A stretch of DNA of 64,000 bases from Abelmoschus esculentus (taxonomy: Eukaryota; Streptophyta; Magnoliopsida; Malvales; Malvaceae). Positions 38,351 to 52,379 of the stretch are shown here, piece after piece; positions within the stretch are counted from its first letter, which is position 1, and each line of letters starts with the position of its first letter. The stretch is from assembly GCA_035048815.1 (NCBI GenBank), contig JAUCBN010000006.1, positions 18,863,001-18,927,000 of the forward strand, written 5' to 3'. The position numbers and the translations under genes were made by a program. Below the pieces are notes generated by a model. That model searched no databases. It saw only the letters and a program-made list of their open reading frames with translations, and was not told the DNA's origin.

Positions 38351-39070
38351 GCAGGTAGGGAAGAATCTCTCTACTCTCTGCTTGAGAGTCTAATTTTATG
38401 CAAAAGGTCGTGTAAAACAGATTAGGTTGTCTCATCCCCCTGATATAAGAAATCTATGCATCTTGGTGGAAAGTTGCTAATTATTGAGTCTGAGATTCGT
38501 ATATGATGTGTATATAACTCTTTCTATTTTTGTTTGTTTTGTTCCTAAGCTTTCAGTAATTGTCAATTTGTTTAAGCAGATCTTATATAAAATTCTGTCG
38601 AAACTTACTTGGAATGCCCAAGGATGGATGACATCTGCATCTTTTAAGCTTTGGTGTGATATTTAAATGTGCAACTCCTGAAATTCCAACCTTCACCAAG
38701 AAAAACTTTGATGCCCATATACAAAAACTCAAATATGTATTACTGATATTTGTAATACAACTAAAATTTACCTATCGTCTGTGCGTCAGAATAGCCGAAG
38801 AACTCGATTCCTGTTCTGATCATCTTGCCTGGTACAGATGGCTCATTCCTGAGCAGAAGCAACAAGAGATTTGCTAAAAACTTTTTAAAGTTTTTTAGAT
38901 GCTGTAATAGGAAAGGTATTGATAAATGCAATGTTTACAAGAGAAATGCTTGTTAATCGTAATACAGTACTGCTACATGATAAAAACTACAGCACAAATA
39001 GGGGTGGTTGCATGATACTGATGGAATATTTACATAGACCAAGAATAAGGTAGTAATGCAAGAAACTGGA
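38351..39070. other. Convergent spacer between CNGC and PKP4 genes
   Basis: About 720 bp holding the 3' UTRs of both genes. No repeat or coding exon seen. Confidence 0.6.
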
Positions 39071-42000
39071 CTAAACGAGATGGCTGGACGGAAGGAGTGA
39101 CTTAACTTCCGCTTTCATCTGTTTTGAGTTTGTGTTGAGGATATTATCCAGACTTGAAACAGCTTCTACAATGTGTCGTCCTTTATTCAACATAATGCAG
39201 CTTGCCCTGGAAAAATATAGAGTAGGTTTTAATCATGTCAAGTTCCATGTGTATGTAAATGAACTTGTAGTATGCTACGCTGGTACAACAGTCAAAAGAT
39301 CATTAATAAATGAAATTGCATTAAAGGCACTGAAAAATGCATGTAAAATTGGCTGTCTAACCGCTGAAGGTGCTTATGTAGCTCAAACTAATTATAAATC
39401 ATTAAATGAATTTCATTGATAACAAATGGAAATATCTAGGGAAATATCATTTGATCACTTACCTCCTTGCACTTGCAACATCAGTAATCTCAGCTCTCGT
39501 AGGAACACCAGATTTGACAAGTGATTCGAGGACCTGAGTTGCCCAAATAACTGGTACGTGAGCAGCACCGGAAATAGACAATATCTCATCTTGTATATCA
39601 GCCAATCTTTCCCACCCACACTCCACAGCAAGATCTCCTCTGGCAATCATAACCCCTAAAGGATTTGAAGATTTCATCGCTTCCAAGAGCAAGAGAGGCA
39701 ACTTTTCAAACCCACTTTTTGTTTCAATTTTTAACACAATCCCCAGGTTCTGAAGTTTCCTTTTCTCCAGTTCCTGGCGAAGCACAATAATATCACGAGT
39801 ATCTCTAACAAATGACACACCCACCATGTCTGCATGGGAAGCAATAAATTCAAGATCCACTAGATCCTTTGAAGTTACACCTTCAAACTTAACATTGCTG
39901 TCTGGGATGTTGATGGATTTCTGGGATCCAAGTTTAGTCCCTCTGAGGCCAGCATGAGTGATTGAGACAACAATCTCTGACATACTAGTTCCCTTAATGA
40001 CTCCCCAAATCTTTCCATCATCAAAAGCTATGCGCTCTCCAGGTTTGACTGCGTCAAATAGATAGCCCGATGAACACGTTATTCTATGGGCACCACTTGT
40101 GAGCCCAAAGGAATTATCTTGATCACATGTACCATCCCGTGATATTATTAGTAAATCTCCAACTCTTAGTCTGATAAATGACTCTCTAGCAGGGACATCT
40201 ACCACTTTTCCAATAGGGAATCTATCCTTCTTCCTCTTAATATATAATTCTGTTCCAGAACTAACATAAGCAGTCCTAGTACTCTCAGCCATAAAGCCAG
40301 TACCAGAAAAAACGTGAAACACTTTGGAGATCTTTAGCATCCTTTTCTTACCTCTAGCATCAATGAACCTCAAAGTCTCACCTACTTTAGTCTCACTGAA
40401 AAACTTTTGGTCATCGATAAACAGAACAGCATCAGGAGAAAGATGAGGAGGAGGAGCACCAGCATCTTTATGAGAAAGCCAAACTTGTGCAGGAAAAATC
40501 ACATTTCCAGTAGCATTTTTCTTGGGTGATACTTTTACAACACATGGACCAGGCTTCAGATCATCTGTGCGAAGTTTTGGTCCAGCTAAATCCATAAGAA
40601 TTTTACATGGGGCCTCCAGCATTTGAGAACTTCGCTTTACTCTTCTGATTATCTCACTCCAGCTTTCTGGGCTTCCATGAGCACAGTTGATTCGAATAAT
40701 TGAGGTCCCAGCCTTTATAAGATCAGCTATTAGTGTTTCACTCTCAAGAGCTTCTTCTCCAACTGTTGTCATGATATGATTAAGTTTGCTGCCTTGAAGT
40801 GGTCCCAATAATAACTCTCGGTTTGAATATGCCTTCATTCTAAATGTGTCTATTCTGAAATGCCCTTTCTTTTGTTGATCTAGCTTTTCCTGAGCGCAAA
40901 TTCCGGCACTAACTTTCTCGTTAGTCCTTACAGACTTCAACTGTAGGTTCTCCAACAGTTCAATGCTTGTGGTTAGACTAGCTAGGACAGATGAATTTAC
41001 CATCTCCAAATTCAATAGGCTGATCAGAGCAAGATCTTCTTTGAGTGGCTCAACGTCAAGACATTTCAAAGCCAAATAATGGATTAAGTTTGTTGCACTA
41101 TCTATATAATTTCTGCAATGAGAAAGTCTCAGTAAATTAGAAAATGCCTGAAAATAAGAAACTTGAAGTGCATGAAAAAAATATAGAAAAAAAAATACAA
41201 GGTTAACACATACTTTTCCATTTCAGGCCACAATATTAATGGTGAAATCGCATATAGTATAGTGAATGATAACTAAACACTGAAGCCTATCAACAATTAA
41301 CCTAATTTATTTTGCAATAGAAGCTAGAACAAACTTAAGTAGTGGAAAAAAAGGAAAATTTGACAGATGGGATATACATTGAAGACCAAGTATGCCTTAT
41401 ATTAGAAGAAAAAGAGACCATGTAAGTCAATATATAAGATTATAGATTAAATTTATGCAAGTAAACATATATGCCATAAGATTAATCCAAGGAAGAGAAC
41501 TTTAGAAACCCAATGAAGACTGCTGAAGGGAAATTTAAGAACATATATGTCATAAGATTAATCCAAGGAACAAATACGGCATCGGTGGTACTGCTGAAGG
41601 GAAATGTAAGAACAAATATGGTTTCAACTTTCAAACATACTTGTGACATAATTTCAGTCTAGAAGCATTCCACTGCTCTGATGCTAACACGTGTAAATGT
41701 ATAGCCTTCAATTTGTCCAGGAGGCTTGCAAGATTTACTGTGTGTTCAATCACCTGAAAGGTGCAAGAACCTGATTCTTGAAGAGAATCAACAACTTTCT
41801 CTGTAAGATCACTAGAACTATAACTATTTTCGGAAGGCATAAGCACTTGGTCATCGGAACAAGCATGCGGACTGCTTCTCTGAGATTCATCATTTCCATT
41901 TGGAATAGAAAAAACTGTGGTCTTCATAGTTAGGGTGTTCCTGTGTTTAGGCCACAATGGAACAGTTTTCATTGATTGCCTTGCATTAAGTCTGCAAGGA

Positions 42001-42328
42001 AGATATGCAGGAATACCCCTCTGGTTACATAATCGGAATTCCGAAACATCAGCAGTGTGGATGACCTGGAAAGAAAGCATATCAAGCTTATCAAAAAGTA
42101 GAAAAGCACATAATCAAGAAAAAGGAAATCACTGATAAAACAACAACAACAACAACAAGACATGAAAGAATCAGGGAACAATTCTGCATATAAGATTCAC
42201 AAGGAAAAATCCATAAGCATCCAGCATTAAAAATAATTTATAAATTCAATAGAAAAATTATAAAGGACGAAAGGGGGAGCAATTACATGGCGTAGAGCCT
42301 TATGATTTGCGACTATAGAAGCCATCAT
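39071..42328 (-). CDS. PKP4: Divergent plastidial pyruvate kinase, PKP4 type
   Basis: Inferred exons: 42287-42328, 41641-42065, 39463-41112 and 39071-39206, summing to 2253 nt, 750 aa. An N-terminal region of about 240 residues has no recognisable domain. The kinase barrel follows: GSKLNHIMTTVGEEALESE, IIRINCAHGSPESW, LMDLAGPKLRT, then a greatly enlarged B-domain, HADMVGVSFVRD, the active-site lysine (VLKIETKSGF), MIARGDLAVECGWERL and ATQVLESLVKSGVPTRAEI. The usual MLSGETA loop is replaced by MLNKGRHI. The protein ends about 45 residues later, so the C-terminal regulatory domain is missing. Arabidopsis At3g49160 has the same design. Activity as a pyruvate kinase is uncertain. A 5' UTR exon probably lies near 42600-42770. 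The upstream frame in the first coding exon is open, but ATGATGG at 42323-42328 is the first ATG. Confidence 0.92.
42141..42158. repeat. (CAA)6 microsatellite in a PKP4 intron
   Basis: Six perfect CAA units lie between the first two coding exons. Confidence 0.85.
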
Positions 42329-42779
42329 CAATTCGCTGACACTCAACTCAGGCGCAGAAACAGATGCCAGAAAGTTCGAACCTGCAAACAAGTAAAAAAT
42401 TGTTGAGATTCATCAAGAATGCCGAAATCAATCAAACGCAAAATTTCTAAAAAAACATAAAGAAGAAATACGAAAACTGCAAACTAATTCCGTTTCTTTA
42501 AGAACATAAGCCGACATCAAGAATTTTCAGGAGAGGAAAACGAAATCAAGAACACAATTATTTATTTTCTATTCATTCTTGGTTTTGGTTTTCCAAAATT
42601 GAGAGAAAATATTGGATTTGCTCAAAGAATAATGGAGAAGAAAAACAGAAGGGTGGAAAGCAATTGCGTACTCTTTATACCGATGAAATGTTTTTAGGGT
42701 TTGTTTCCTTTGTCAGGCTTGAGGCTTGGCTGCCGGTGTTCCTCCGCGGCGGCGACACTGTCCTTTGAGTTCTGCACCA

Positions 42780-44260
42780 GAAATGAAAGCATCAAGGTTA
42801 AAAAGGATGAAATCTGAAAGGCTGGGAAGTGTGGACAGCACGTGCCCTGTTGGGTCAAGATTTGACACGTGGTAATTCTGTAAGGTGAGTCAAAGCCGCC
42901 TATTTGTGTGGCTACTTCGTTGCAACGCGGGAATAGAAGATTGTAAAGTTTTAGGTGTAAATACCACAATAGTCCCTATATTAGATAACAGATTGTATTT
43001 TGGTACTTTTATCGAAGATATTTTTTAATTTTTAAAATTAAAGGTTTAATGAACTTTTACCTGATATTTTATAGTTTTAATCCTATTAATTATATCGTTA
43101 TATGTTATATCCATATAATTATATGATATTTTATATTAGGATAAATTATATAAGAAATCATTTTTATTTCTATAAAATTTTATTTTGATCACCTAACATT
43201 CAAAACTTATAATACGATAACGATAATGTGATATGTTAATAAAAGAAATTTAAATTAAATTGTAAAAGGGTATCTCGCAGCCCTAGCCGCCTCTTTATTC
43301 CCTTCGTTTTCTTCCTTCACCGGCGGTCGCAACGATTTTAATAATGGTTGTCGACCGCCGAATCTATTATTTCGTTTGTTTTATTTTTTTGTTTTTAATA
43401 AATTATTTTGTTTTTATGGTACGATTTTATTCTACCTTTTGGTATGTTTTCTCTGTTTTTTGGCACTTTCTTCTTCTTTTTTTTGATTTTCTATTAGGGT
43501 TGGATCTGACGACGCCACGACCGATTAAGATGACGCTCCTTTCTTTATATTGTTGATCTTTCTATTTTGGACCCTCGAACAAGATTTGGATATGCGATTT
43601 CATCTACCGTTCTTTTTCGCGATTGAAGAGTGGTAATATCTTTGTTGTCAACGCACTTTCATTATTATATGCATTTTTTATGTTGTTTGTTGATGATTTT
43701 ACCTATCATCGTGAATTTTGTTTACTAGATGTGAACTTTTATTGTAATTTTAGATATATTCTCGTTTAATAAAATTAGTGGACCTTTGTTTAAAAAAAAA
43801 AATTAATTTCTAGTTTAACCCGTAATTATAGTTAATATACCAATTTAATTGTCGTCAAATTTACTATTTCCTTTCCTTATCAATTTTTGCAACTTATCTT
43901 CTTTGAGCATCAATTTTTCATTCATCACTCAATCATTTTGAGCATATGAGATACTATTGTAAAGGAATCATAGAGTAGAATATAAAACGACAATTTCTTA
44001 ATTTGATTCTCCTTTAGTTATTGAAATGTGCCTCAAAGTTTTAAAATTATTGTAATTTTCCAATAGAAACAACAATAAAACACAAACCACAAGTATAAAT
44101 TATGGTCAAGTCTACAACACCAATCAAGCAAACTCACTGCTGCATGTCATCAAACAATCATAGAATACATGTCCTACACTAAGTGACAGCCAAACCATTT
44201 ATTTACTGCTACACATTCGCTTAGGAGACGGCAGATTCCGATCGTGCTGCGGTTGCGGAG
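42780..44260. other. Intergenic region between PKP4 and spermine synthase
   Basis: Contains the PKP4 promoter, AT-rich sequence, and a stretch at about 43330-43800 that resembles 52380-52850. No supported gene. Confidence 0.5.
43330..43800 (+). repeat. Dispersed repeat, copy 1
   Basis: Shares ordered, diverged blocks with 52380-52850: TGTCGACCGCCGAATCTATT against TGTCGATCATCAGATTTATT, ATGTTTTCTCTGTT in both, and a TTTAATAAAATTAG-like end. A degraded retroposed sequence is likely; its class is unknown. Confidence 0.4.
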
Positions 44261-46907
44261 TCATACAAGTAGCCTCGCCTCTCGCTTCAGGAATGAACGC
44301 AATGCAAAAGCAGCTTTATGCATCTGTTAGTAGAATAAAAATTCATAAATCTACCATAACATTTCAGTACTGATACAGATCTCCAGCTCATTCAACAGTC
44401 CAGAAGAACAAAACTATTTCATGTGTATATGTAGAAGACTTGTTGTTTTAAGGTTTCAATATCTCGTAGCATTTGTTAATACTAAGTACCCTGCAGAAAT
44501 GAAGGTAAACTCGAATGTTAAGACGACTTCTCACCTCGGAATTGTAATATCGAAGTTCTCTCTTATGCTGATCAGCTCCATCTAAGTTTTCAATGGGGTT
44601 AATAGGATTCAGAAAATCAACTGGTGGCCCCTCTGTTGAGCATATTACAAAACCAATCACACCACTGGATTGAAAAGGAACAAAACAAACCAGATGTCAG
44701 AAATGAGATAGACTAAATGCTTTTGCTATTTGGTAAATCACAACAGCAGATAAAATTGCGCCACTCGGAAAAGCATCATAATTTTCTAGGACAGAAAGCA
44801 TAACTAAATACCTTGGATATGTCGGAACACTTGCCCATGCATAATGAACAGAACCCTTGAATATTTCACGGCAAATAGAGATCATATCATCAATAATATG
44901 TGTGTGAAGCAACATACTCTCTGCCATGTTACAGAGGACACCACCAGGCCTTAAAGCACTAGCTATGGTCTCAAAAAATGGTTTTTCTACAAGCTGTTGA
45001 GCGGGACCTACATTGCGGATAAAAAAAGTAAAATTTTGAATAATGGAAATCTTGAAACAAAAATCATTTTGCAAATATCATTGTTTTAAAATCCCCAAGA
45101 TCTCTTGGAACTAATAAATGTCATAACAAAGCATCTAAGCAAAAGAGTATCACAGGCATACCACAATAGATTTTCTTTCTCTTGTTGAAAAAACACTAGT
45201 TTTTGGTACATGCATACCTCACTTAAGCTAGACAATAGAATTATAATGGGCCAAACATTACAACATACCTACAGGATCCGATGAATCAACAATGATTGCA
45301 TCATACTTCCCTTCTGGAACATGAGTAAGAAACTCAACAGCTGTTAAGATTGTGTATAAAAAATTTATCAGCTTGGGAACTATAGCTATGCTAGCCATTC
45401 ACGGTGAAAAACTGAATACAAATAAAAAGGAAAAGTATTATTTTGGCATACCATCACCAACATGAAGACAAACACGAGGGTCGTCAAATCCAGCAGCTAG
45501 TTCCGGAAAGAACTTCTTAGAAACCTAGAAGAGAATACGATAATGTCTACTAAGTTGCATTTTTAGATATAAATTAAAATGAAGAGAAAACAAGAGATGC
45601 TAATATAAACATACGTCTATAACCATTCTATCTATTTCACATATATCAATGTGCTCAACAGACTTGTGCCGAGTGATCTCTCTAAGAACCCCACCATCAC
45701 CACCTCCAACAACCAGAACCTGTATTCAGCATTTAGTTAAAATCAACATGACATCACTTTGAAGCTAAATTAAAATCTTTCCGGAAGTCTGGAAGCTAAG
45801 GGTAGATAAATAAAGTTTTGATAAAAGCAGAGAAAGAAAATTAGAGGTTGATCAGGCTTCAAGAACTTTAAATAAGCCAAAAAGCTTAGGGGATATATCT
45901 CGTGATTTTCATGACAGAAAAGACTATCAAAACAGCCTTTCTAGCACCAAACTTCATACAGGTTGAATGCATAACTGTGCGATATTAAAGAAAAAAATAT
46001 GTTAAAATTGAAATTAGAAATTCATGACAGGATGAGATTACAGTCTTGGGAGATGGAATTGAACAAAGGGGAAGATGAGTTATCATCTCCTGATATGCAC
46101 ATTCATCTTTCTCACTCAGCTGAATTATACCATCAAGAACAAGCACTTTCCCATAGCTGGATGACTGCAGAAAAAGTAGCAATCATTAGGAAGCATATGC
46201 ATAGGAACTAGAGGTAAACGATAATGGAAATCATGAAATAGAGTTGAAATGACAAACCTCAAAAACAAGAACCTCTTGATACTCTGACTTGGCCTGGTAC
46301 AAAATTCTTTCAACTCTCAGACATTGAGCTTCTCCTGCAAAAAAAAAAAAAATTGAATCAGTATGAGAGGCTGTACTCTCTACTCTAACTCATGGGACTT
46401 TAGCCTTGTGAGAAAGAAACAACTGTGAATAACAAACTTTTTATCAGATTTCATCCGTTATGATTTTGAAAAAAAAAATCATAAGACAAATATCACGACA
46501 TTGAGAAGATAAAAATATATTTTTCAACTTAAAACATAAAAAAATAAAAATAAAGAGGAAACTTAAAGCTCACCAGGCCAAATAGGATTGTTGAAGTAAA
46601 CCGTTTTCCCAGCCTCATCTACAAGCGAGGATAAAAGGAAAAAGAAAGAAATCAAACCATACAATTCTGGAAAATAATGAAAAGGAGCAGGAAAGAGAAG
46701 AGTTCAAAGATAATGACCAGAAGAAGACTGGGATTCTGAGAACCACCCAGAAAGAACAGTAGAATTGCATTTAGCCTCAAGCTCAGTGGCTGAAGCCTTA
46801 GCCTTCAAGCAACAAGAAGGGATAGCCTTCTCTGAACTATTCGCATTATTCCCCTTCCCATCCATAGTTTTCCGGCATTCAAAACCTCTTCCAGCGTCTT
46901 CCCCCAT
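44261..46907 (-). CDS. SPMS: Spermine synthase
   Basis: Aminopropyltransferase that makes spermine from spermidine and decarboxylated S-adenosylmethionine in the cytosol. Inferred exons: 46718-46907, 46574-46618, 46258-46334, 46042-46164, 45615-45719, 45452-45524, 45269-45340, 44812-45007, 44535-44664 and 44261-44323, summing to 1074 nt, 357 aa (Arabidopsis SPMS is 359). The plant SPMS N-terminus (MGEDAGRGFECRKTMDGK) precedes the beta-stranded domain (VYFNNPIWPGEAQ, YGKVLVLDGIIQLSEKDECAYQEM). The cofactor-binding core follows: VLVVGGGDGGVLREI, IDICEIDRMVID, then VDSSDPVGPA and NMAESM. The N-terminal extension and GWFSE motif favour spermine over spermidine synthase. A leader exon at 48053 to about 48180 is joined across an intron of about 1.1 kb and may carry a short upstream ORF. 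Confidence 0.95.
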
Positions 46908-46910
46908 AGA

Positions 46911-48122
46911 TTATCCTTTTCCTGTTGGCTCCAGTCTCTATATGTCAAAACCAATTCATAAATCCCCTACTTATAGAAACAGATCTAACGTATGCATGCT
47001 TGAGAAAATTATATATTTGAAAAAGAAAACATTCAAAACACCAAAATATGCAAGATGATAATATATTTGAATGCTCAAGATGGAGAAGAAAAAAGCACCT
47101 GATTCCTTGCACCTCTAGCAGTAGGCTCATTCGGTGTTCACCATTTTTAAAATATATAACAGTCCTCAAAAGGAAAAAATAATAAAAGAAAAAAAAGCAG
47201 AGAAAAAGAGTGTGAACTAGCAGAGAACTTTTGAAGTAGAATTTCCTGGCCAAAGAAGGTTTTCATTATAACAATTCAAAGCTATCATCATTCATCAACA
47301 TTTCACATAGCAATATTATAATGATTACGATGAGAAAGTGATCTAAGGTACCTAAATAAGTTTGCCCAAAGTAAATAAAGTAGTACAAGAAGATTATATC
47401 ATATGGGGCTAAAATTTATTGCACCAAGTAAGCTCTTGAAATTCAATTTGTACTAAAGATAAGTTTTTCACCTTAATTTGAACGTAAATAAGCCCATAAC
47501 CTTTCATTTTTATAATTTTATTCAAATTGAAAATGAAAGTTTGTTGATTCTAAAAGGAGAACACTTCAAAAATCAACTAAACTAAAGCTATATGTTTTTC
47601 TAGTTTCTGAATTTATTTTCTTCCCGTTCCTATCTAATTCTTAATAAATATATAAATAAACAAATGAGAGGAATATGAACACACAAAAATGCCGAAAAAC
47701 AAAAGGCACGCCAATTTCCACTAAGTTTGGCAATAAAATTGAAACTTTCAAATCAAATTTAGAAACACGGAGTTAGAAAACTTTCGCTTAAGAGCAATTA
47801 CATCAAAACTACGAATCTTCCCCTGAAATTTTCTCAGGAGAAGGAATTAGGCAGAAAAGCGATTTCAAAAGCAAAGAATCTCCTAAAATTATAATAAACT
47901 AACTCTGCTTCTCGAACGAAATGAAATCAATAAACAACAGAACCAAAGAAAAAAAAAAGCAAAATGTCAGAACTAACACACTGGCAAGTGATATATTAAA
48001 CATATATAAATAAGAATCAATGAAGATATTTGAAGGAAGATGAAACTCTTACCTGGTGTTAATCTAAGTAGGAATGAAGCTCTGAGTAATCTGTTTTTGA
48101 TGAAATTGTAAACTCCATCCAT
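46911..48122 (-). promoter_or_regulatory. Spliced upstream ORF in the spermine synthase leader (candidate)
   Basis: An ATG at 48120-48122 opens a frame to a consensus donor at 48051-48052 (CACCAG/GTAAGAG). Joined to the acceptor at 46922-46923 (CAACAG/GAAAAGG) it encodes 26 residues, MDGVYNFIKNRLLRAS..., with TAA at 46911-46913, leaving 3 nt before the main ATG. A stop this close would oblige ribosomes to bypass or reinitiate. Both the splice junction and the transcription start are inferred. Confidence 0.4.
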
Positions 48123-48338
48123 TGTTTATATAGACAGACGCCAGATGAACGAGAATCACGCACTTTACTCAGAAACAGTACTGGATTTTCCTCCTCAAAT
48201 AATGGTTACTATGAAAACGAAGGTAAAAAAAACAACTAAGATTTAAAATTTAGATAAATTTAAATACACTTATATATTATATTATTTAAATTCAAATTCG
48301 TTAAAAAATATATAATCTTTTATAACTGAGACTATTTA

Positions 48339-48932
48339 GGCCCCGTTTAACATTGTTTTTCAAACCATCTTTTAGGTCAAAAAGCTGATTTAAAAGCAAT
48401 GTTTAACTTTTAAAAAAAAAATTGCGTTTAAAAAGTGATTTTTAACCCAAAACGCAAAAACTAAAATTTTTAGCTTTTGCGTTTGGAGAGTGCTTTTAGG
48501 AGTCATATTACAATTTTAACCTTCATTTATTATATTTTATTATAATTTAATTTTTATAAATACATAATTATATTTAACATAAATTATTTTTTTAATTTAA
48601 AAATTATATATATTCATACAAAATTATATATTTTCTCAAAAGCATTTCTAAAAAGTATTTTTCAAAAATAATTTATTTATTTATTAATATTTTTATATTT
48701 TATCATAATTTAAATTAATATTATAATATAAAATAATTTTATTATCATTTAAATATATATTTTTAACTTATAACATCATATCTAAAATAGTCATTTATTT
48801 TCTCAAAAGCATTTTTTGACAACAATACTAAACACATATTTTTCAAACTAAAAATTCCAAAAGAACTTTTTCACTACACTCTCCCATCACACTTTTCCAT
48901 CGCACTTTTCAAAAACAATGCTAAACTGGCCC
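48339..48932. mobile_element. PIF/Harbinger-like (Tourist) MITE
   Basis: The 594-bp element has imperfect terminal inverted repeats (GGCCCCGTTTAACATTGTTT against GGGCCAGTTTAGCATTGTTT) and a 3-bp TTA duplication at 48336-48338 and 48933-48935. Both are usual for PIF/Harbinger MITEs. The interior is AT-rich and non-coding. Confidence 0.8.
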
Positions 48933-51900
48933 TTAATAGATTTTACCATAAATAGGGTTTGTTTAATTTAATGGATATCATTATCAGTGTCACGTCTAAA
49001 AGAATATAAAACTAAAAATATCTTAATGTTTGATTTAATAATTATTTTGATCTATATTTTTTTAAAATAATTTAATTTTTAATATTTTATTTTAAGTCAA
49101 AGTGACACTTGTGCGGATAAAAATTATTAGTCAACTGATAAATAATTTAAAAATAATGTGATAAACATATATTATAGTGTATGCTAACATGGTCGTATCA
49201 TATAAATAAATATGTTGACTTGAAAAAAATATTACATCAATTATAAAATAATTTTATAAAATATATAATAATTTTTTCTATTGATTTATCATTATGTTAA
49301 ATCATTTCAAATTGTTTATTATTAATTTTTTAATAATTTTTATTTATAAAATAATTATTTTGACCTAAAATAAAATATAGATGATTGAATTACTCTAAAA
49401 ATAAGAAACATAATAACTATTCAATCAAATATGAGCTATTTTTAATTTTATGCCTTAAAAATACTTAAAAGTTTAATATCTTTTTATTTAAATATAAAAA
49501 TAAATTTGCATATATAATAAAGGGTGACCATCTAAATTTTAAAAAATATTTTATTTATATTTAATCTTAATATCTTAAAATCAAATATTTGAATTAAACC
49601 ACCCAAATAACATTTTTTTGATAAACTAACACAAATAATATTTTACTGCAGTTGATATAAATTTAATTTAATTTATTAAAATTTCTCAGTTGAAATAATA
49701 GTAAAATTAATGCTCAATGTCTTACTGATTTTTAATTTTGCCCTATTTATTTATTCTTAAATTTTTATAATTTTTTTTATTCTTTATATTCTCCTATATA
49801 ATAATAAAATTATTTCTCAAAATTTTATTATTCGAACAGAATCATTTTAATTTGTTCTTCATATTATCAATCGTTAATTATATTATCAACCTATTAAACA
49901 ATTAATGATAGAGTAACATAAATAAATTAAAAATTAATATTAAAATTAATTAATTCAAAAATTAATAAAAACAAATCACCTCTAATAATCAAGTGATATA
50001 TAGTATAGTTTATTTTATTAAGTTTTAAAAGCTAATCTACAATGGTAACGTAATTAAATATTCAATATTAAATAAAAAGTTCATAATTAGAATAATAATA
50101 TGATAATTAAATGCATAAAAAGCAGTGCCTGAGATAATAACTTTGGAACAAATGAACTCGTGGGACACAAAGCTTTACTTGAAGCCACGTGTATATTCCA
50201 TCCCCACGTTCCTTATTTAAATATCCCATTCCCATTAAACAATTCAGTATTAAAATAATATAAATTTGTTTTAACATATGGACTAGAACCCACACGTGTA
50301 AATTTTTATTATGAGTTTTTATAAAAAACAAAAAAGATTTTAATATATAAATTCACGTAAAAAAATATTTATATAAAAATATTAATAAAATATTTATTTT
50401 TATGAGCGATTTAATTTTAAATTTTTATTTAAATATTATTGTTTAAAAGGTTTAATGTACGGATTTTGAATCTAGGTGTGTGGTTATAAGTCTTAATCCA
50501 CTGTAACCAAACCACTAAACCTTAAATTAAATCTATAAACCTTAAAATTAAAGTGTTTGTGTAATTTTTTCGTTTTTCTATCGATACATGAAATATTTTT
50601 TCAAGTATTATTACACAAACGTTCTTTAAAATTTTAATTTTAAAATCATAAACTCTAAACCTAACGAGTTTACGTAAAATTTCACAATTTTTTTAAATCT
50701 AAATTCTAAACTTTAGACCTTAAACCTAATAAGTTTAAGAATAAAATATGGTTATATAATATAAAACTTTTTTAATTTTACATCAATTTTAAATTAATAA
50801 AATATTATGAATAAATAATTTTAGGAAAAAAACTTGATATTCAAAAAAAATATCATATCCTAATATTTATATCTTAATATCATATGCACATGGGACTTGT
50901 GCCCAGTTTTAAACGTGCTAGAATTAGAAACAAAACAAACCAAAACTGCCGACACAATTAATTATTTAAGGAATATATTGAAAAATTTTATAACCCACGT
51001 TAAACATTACTAATATTGAATATTGTTAAATACTATTAAATTAATTAATAAAAATTAAAAATTTTAAAAACTTACTATGTAATTAATAAAAGATTAATAG
51101 ACTCAATATATAATTAATAATTGTGTGTTGAGTACTTAAATTTTTTTAATCTTTATTAATTAATTTAATAATGTTCAACGATGTTCAGTGTTAATAGTGT
51201 TCAACGGTATCCGACGCCCGCTGTAGACTCATCCGAAATATATCATATTAAGCACGCGCATATTTGATATATTATCGGTGTAAATTTTTTATGCATATTT
51301 ATTTTAAAGTTAAAATCTAAAATTTTAATTCTAGACTCCTAAAACTCTAATCCTAAACTTTAAATTTTAAATTATATTGTTTAAATCTTTAACCTCTAAA
51401 TCATAAGTTAAAGCACTACTCCCTTAAATAATCTTATTAGTAATTTTTTTTGGTTTTTTTATCGTAAATATATAGAATAATAATTCTGAAATTTATACTA
51501 CATAAACCAACGTTATTGTTTTGATATCTCAACTATTGTTTTTGACAAAATAGTATCTAACATTATATTTATGTAATTATTAATTTCTCAAAAACATTTT
51601 ATTTCATCTATTTAATTTTAATTATTAATTTATATTTTTTAATAATTTAAAATTAATATAAAATTAAATAAAAAATTTATATTATATAACTTGACTCTAT
51701 CTTTAAACCTTCGGTTTAGGGTTTGTAACGCTATTTTTATTCCAATATATTTTACCTTTGAATGTTAATTATTTCTAGCAAGTCTGGTTCGCTTTATTGT
51801 TTTTATTCCCATGATTCTTCATGAATCACGTTGTCACACTTGGAATGTTATTATAAATTATTCCAATATAAATTCTAAAATTAAGGTAGTGTGGAACTCT

Positions 51901-52379
51901 AAATTTTAATCCCATTATTTTTAAAATTTAACTTCAAATATCAAATTTTAATCAAAACTTAATAATTTTAAATTATTTGATAAAATTTTTTAATACATAA
52001 ATTTTAAATTTTAATTATAAACTTCAAAATTAAAATGTTTACGATTTTTTTTTATCGTTTATGTACGAAGATAATGATTTTTTTTCTTTCTTTGGAGTTG
52101 CCATTTTTTTTTGTTATCTGAGCATTTCATACGGATACTTGCTAAGAGCACTTACAGATGGGTTTAATAAAATTTAGACGAATAAGATGACTGATTCAAA
52201 AATATTTTTGAGGTCAAATATATAATATATAGATTTAAAAATTTTAATCGAATATAAAATTTATAAAAAAAATCGTTGAAAAGAATCCACCCTCAAACTC
52301 TCTAGTTTTTTTTTCTTGTCTCTTTGTCTGCTCTTCATCGAATCTCTTTCGTTTTTTATTCGGTAGACGATAATTAATT

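Noticed and set aside
39132..39419. Plus-strand ORF of 95 codons
   Set aside because: Overlaps the last PKP4 exon in antisense, and translates to nothing recognisable.
43344..43556. Plus-strand hydrophobic ORF
   Set aside because: Phe-rich translation of T-rich DNA within a dispersed repeat; no promoter, splice or family evidence.
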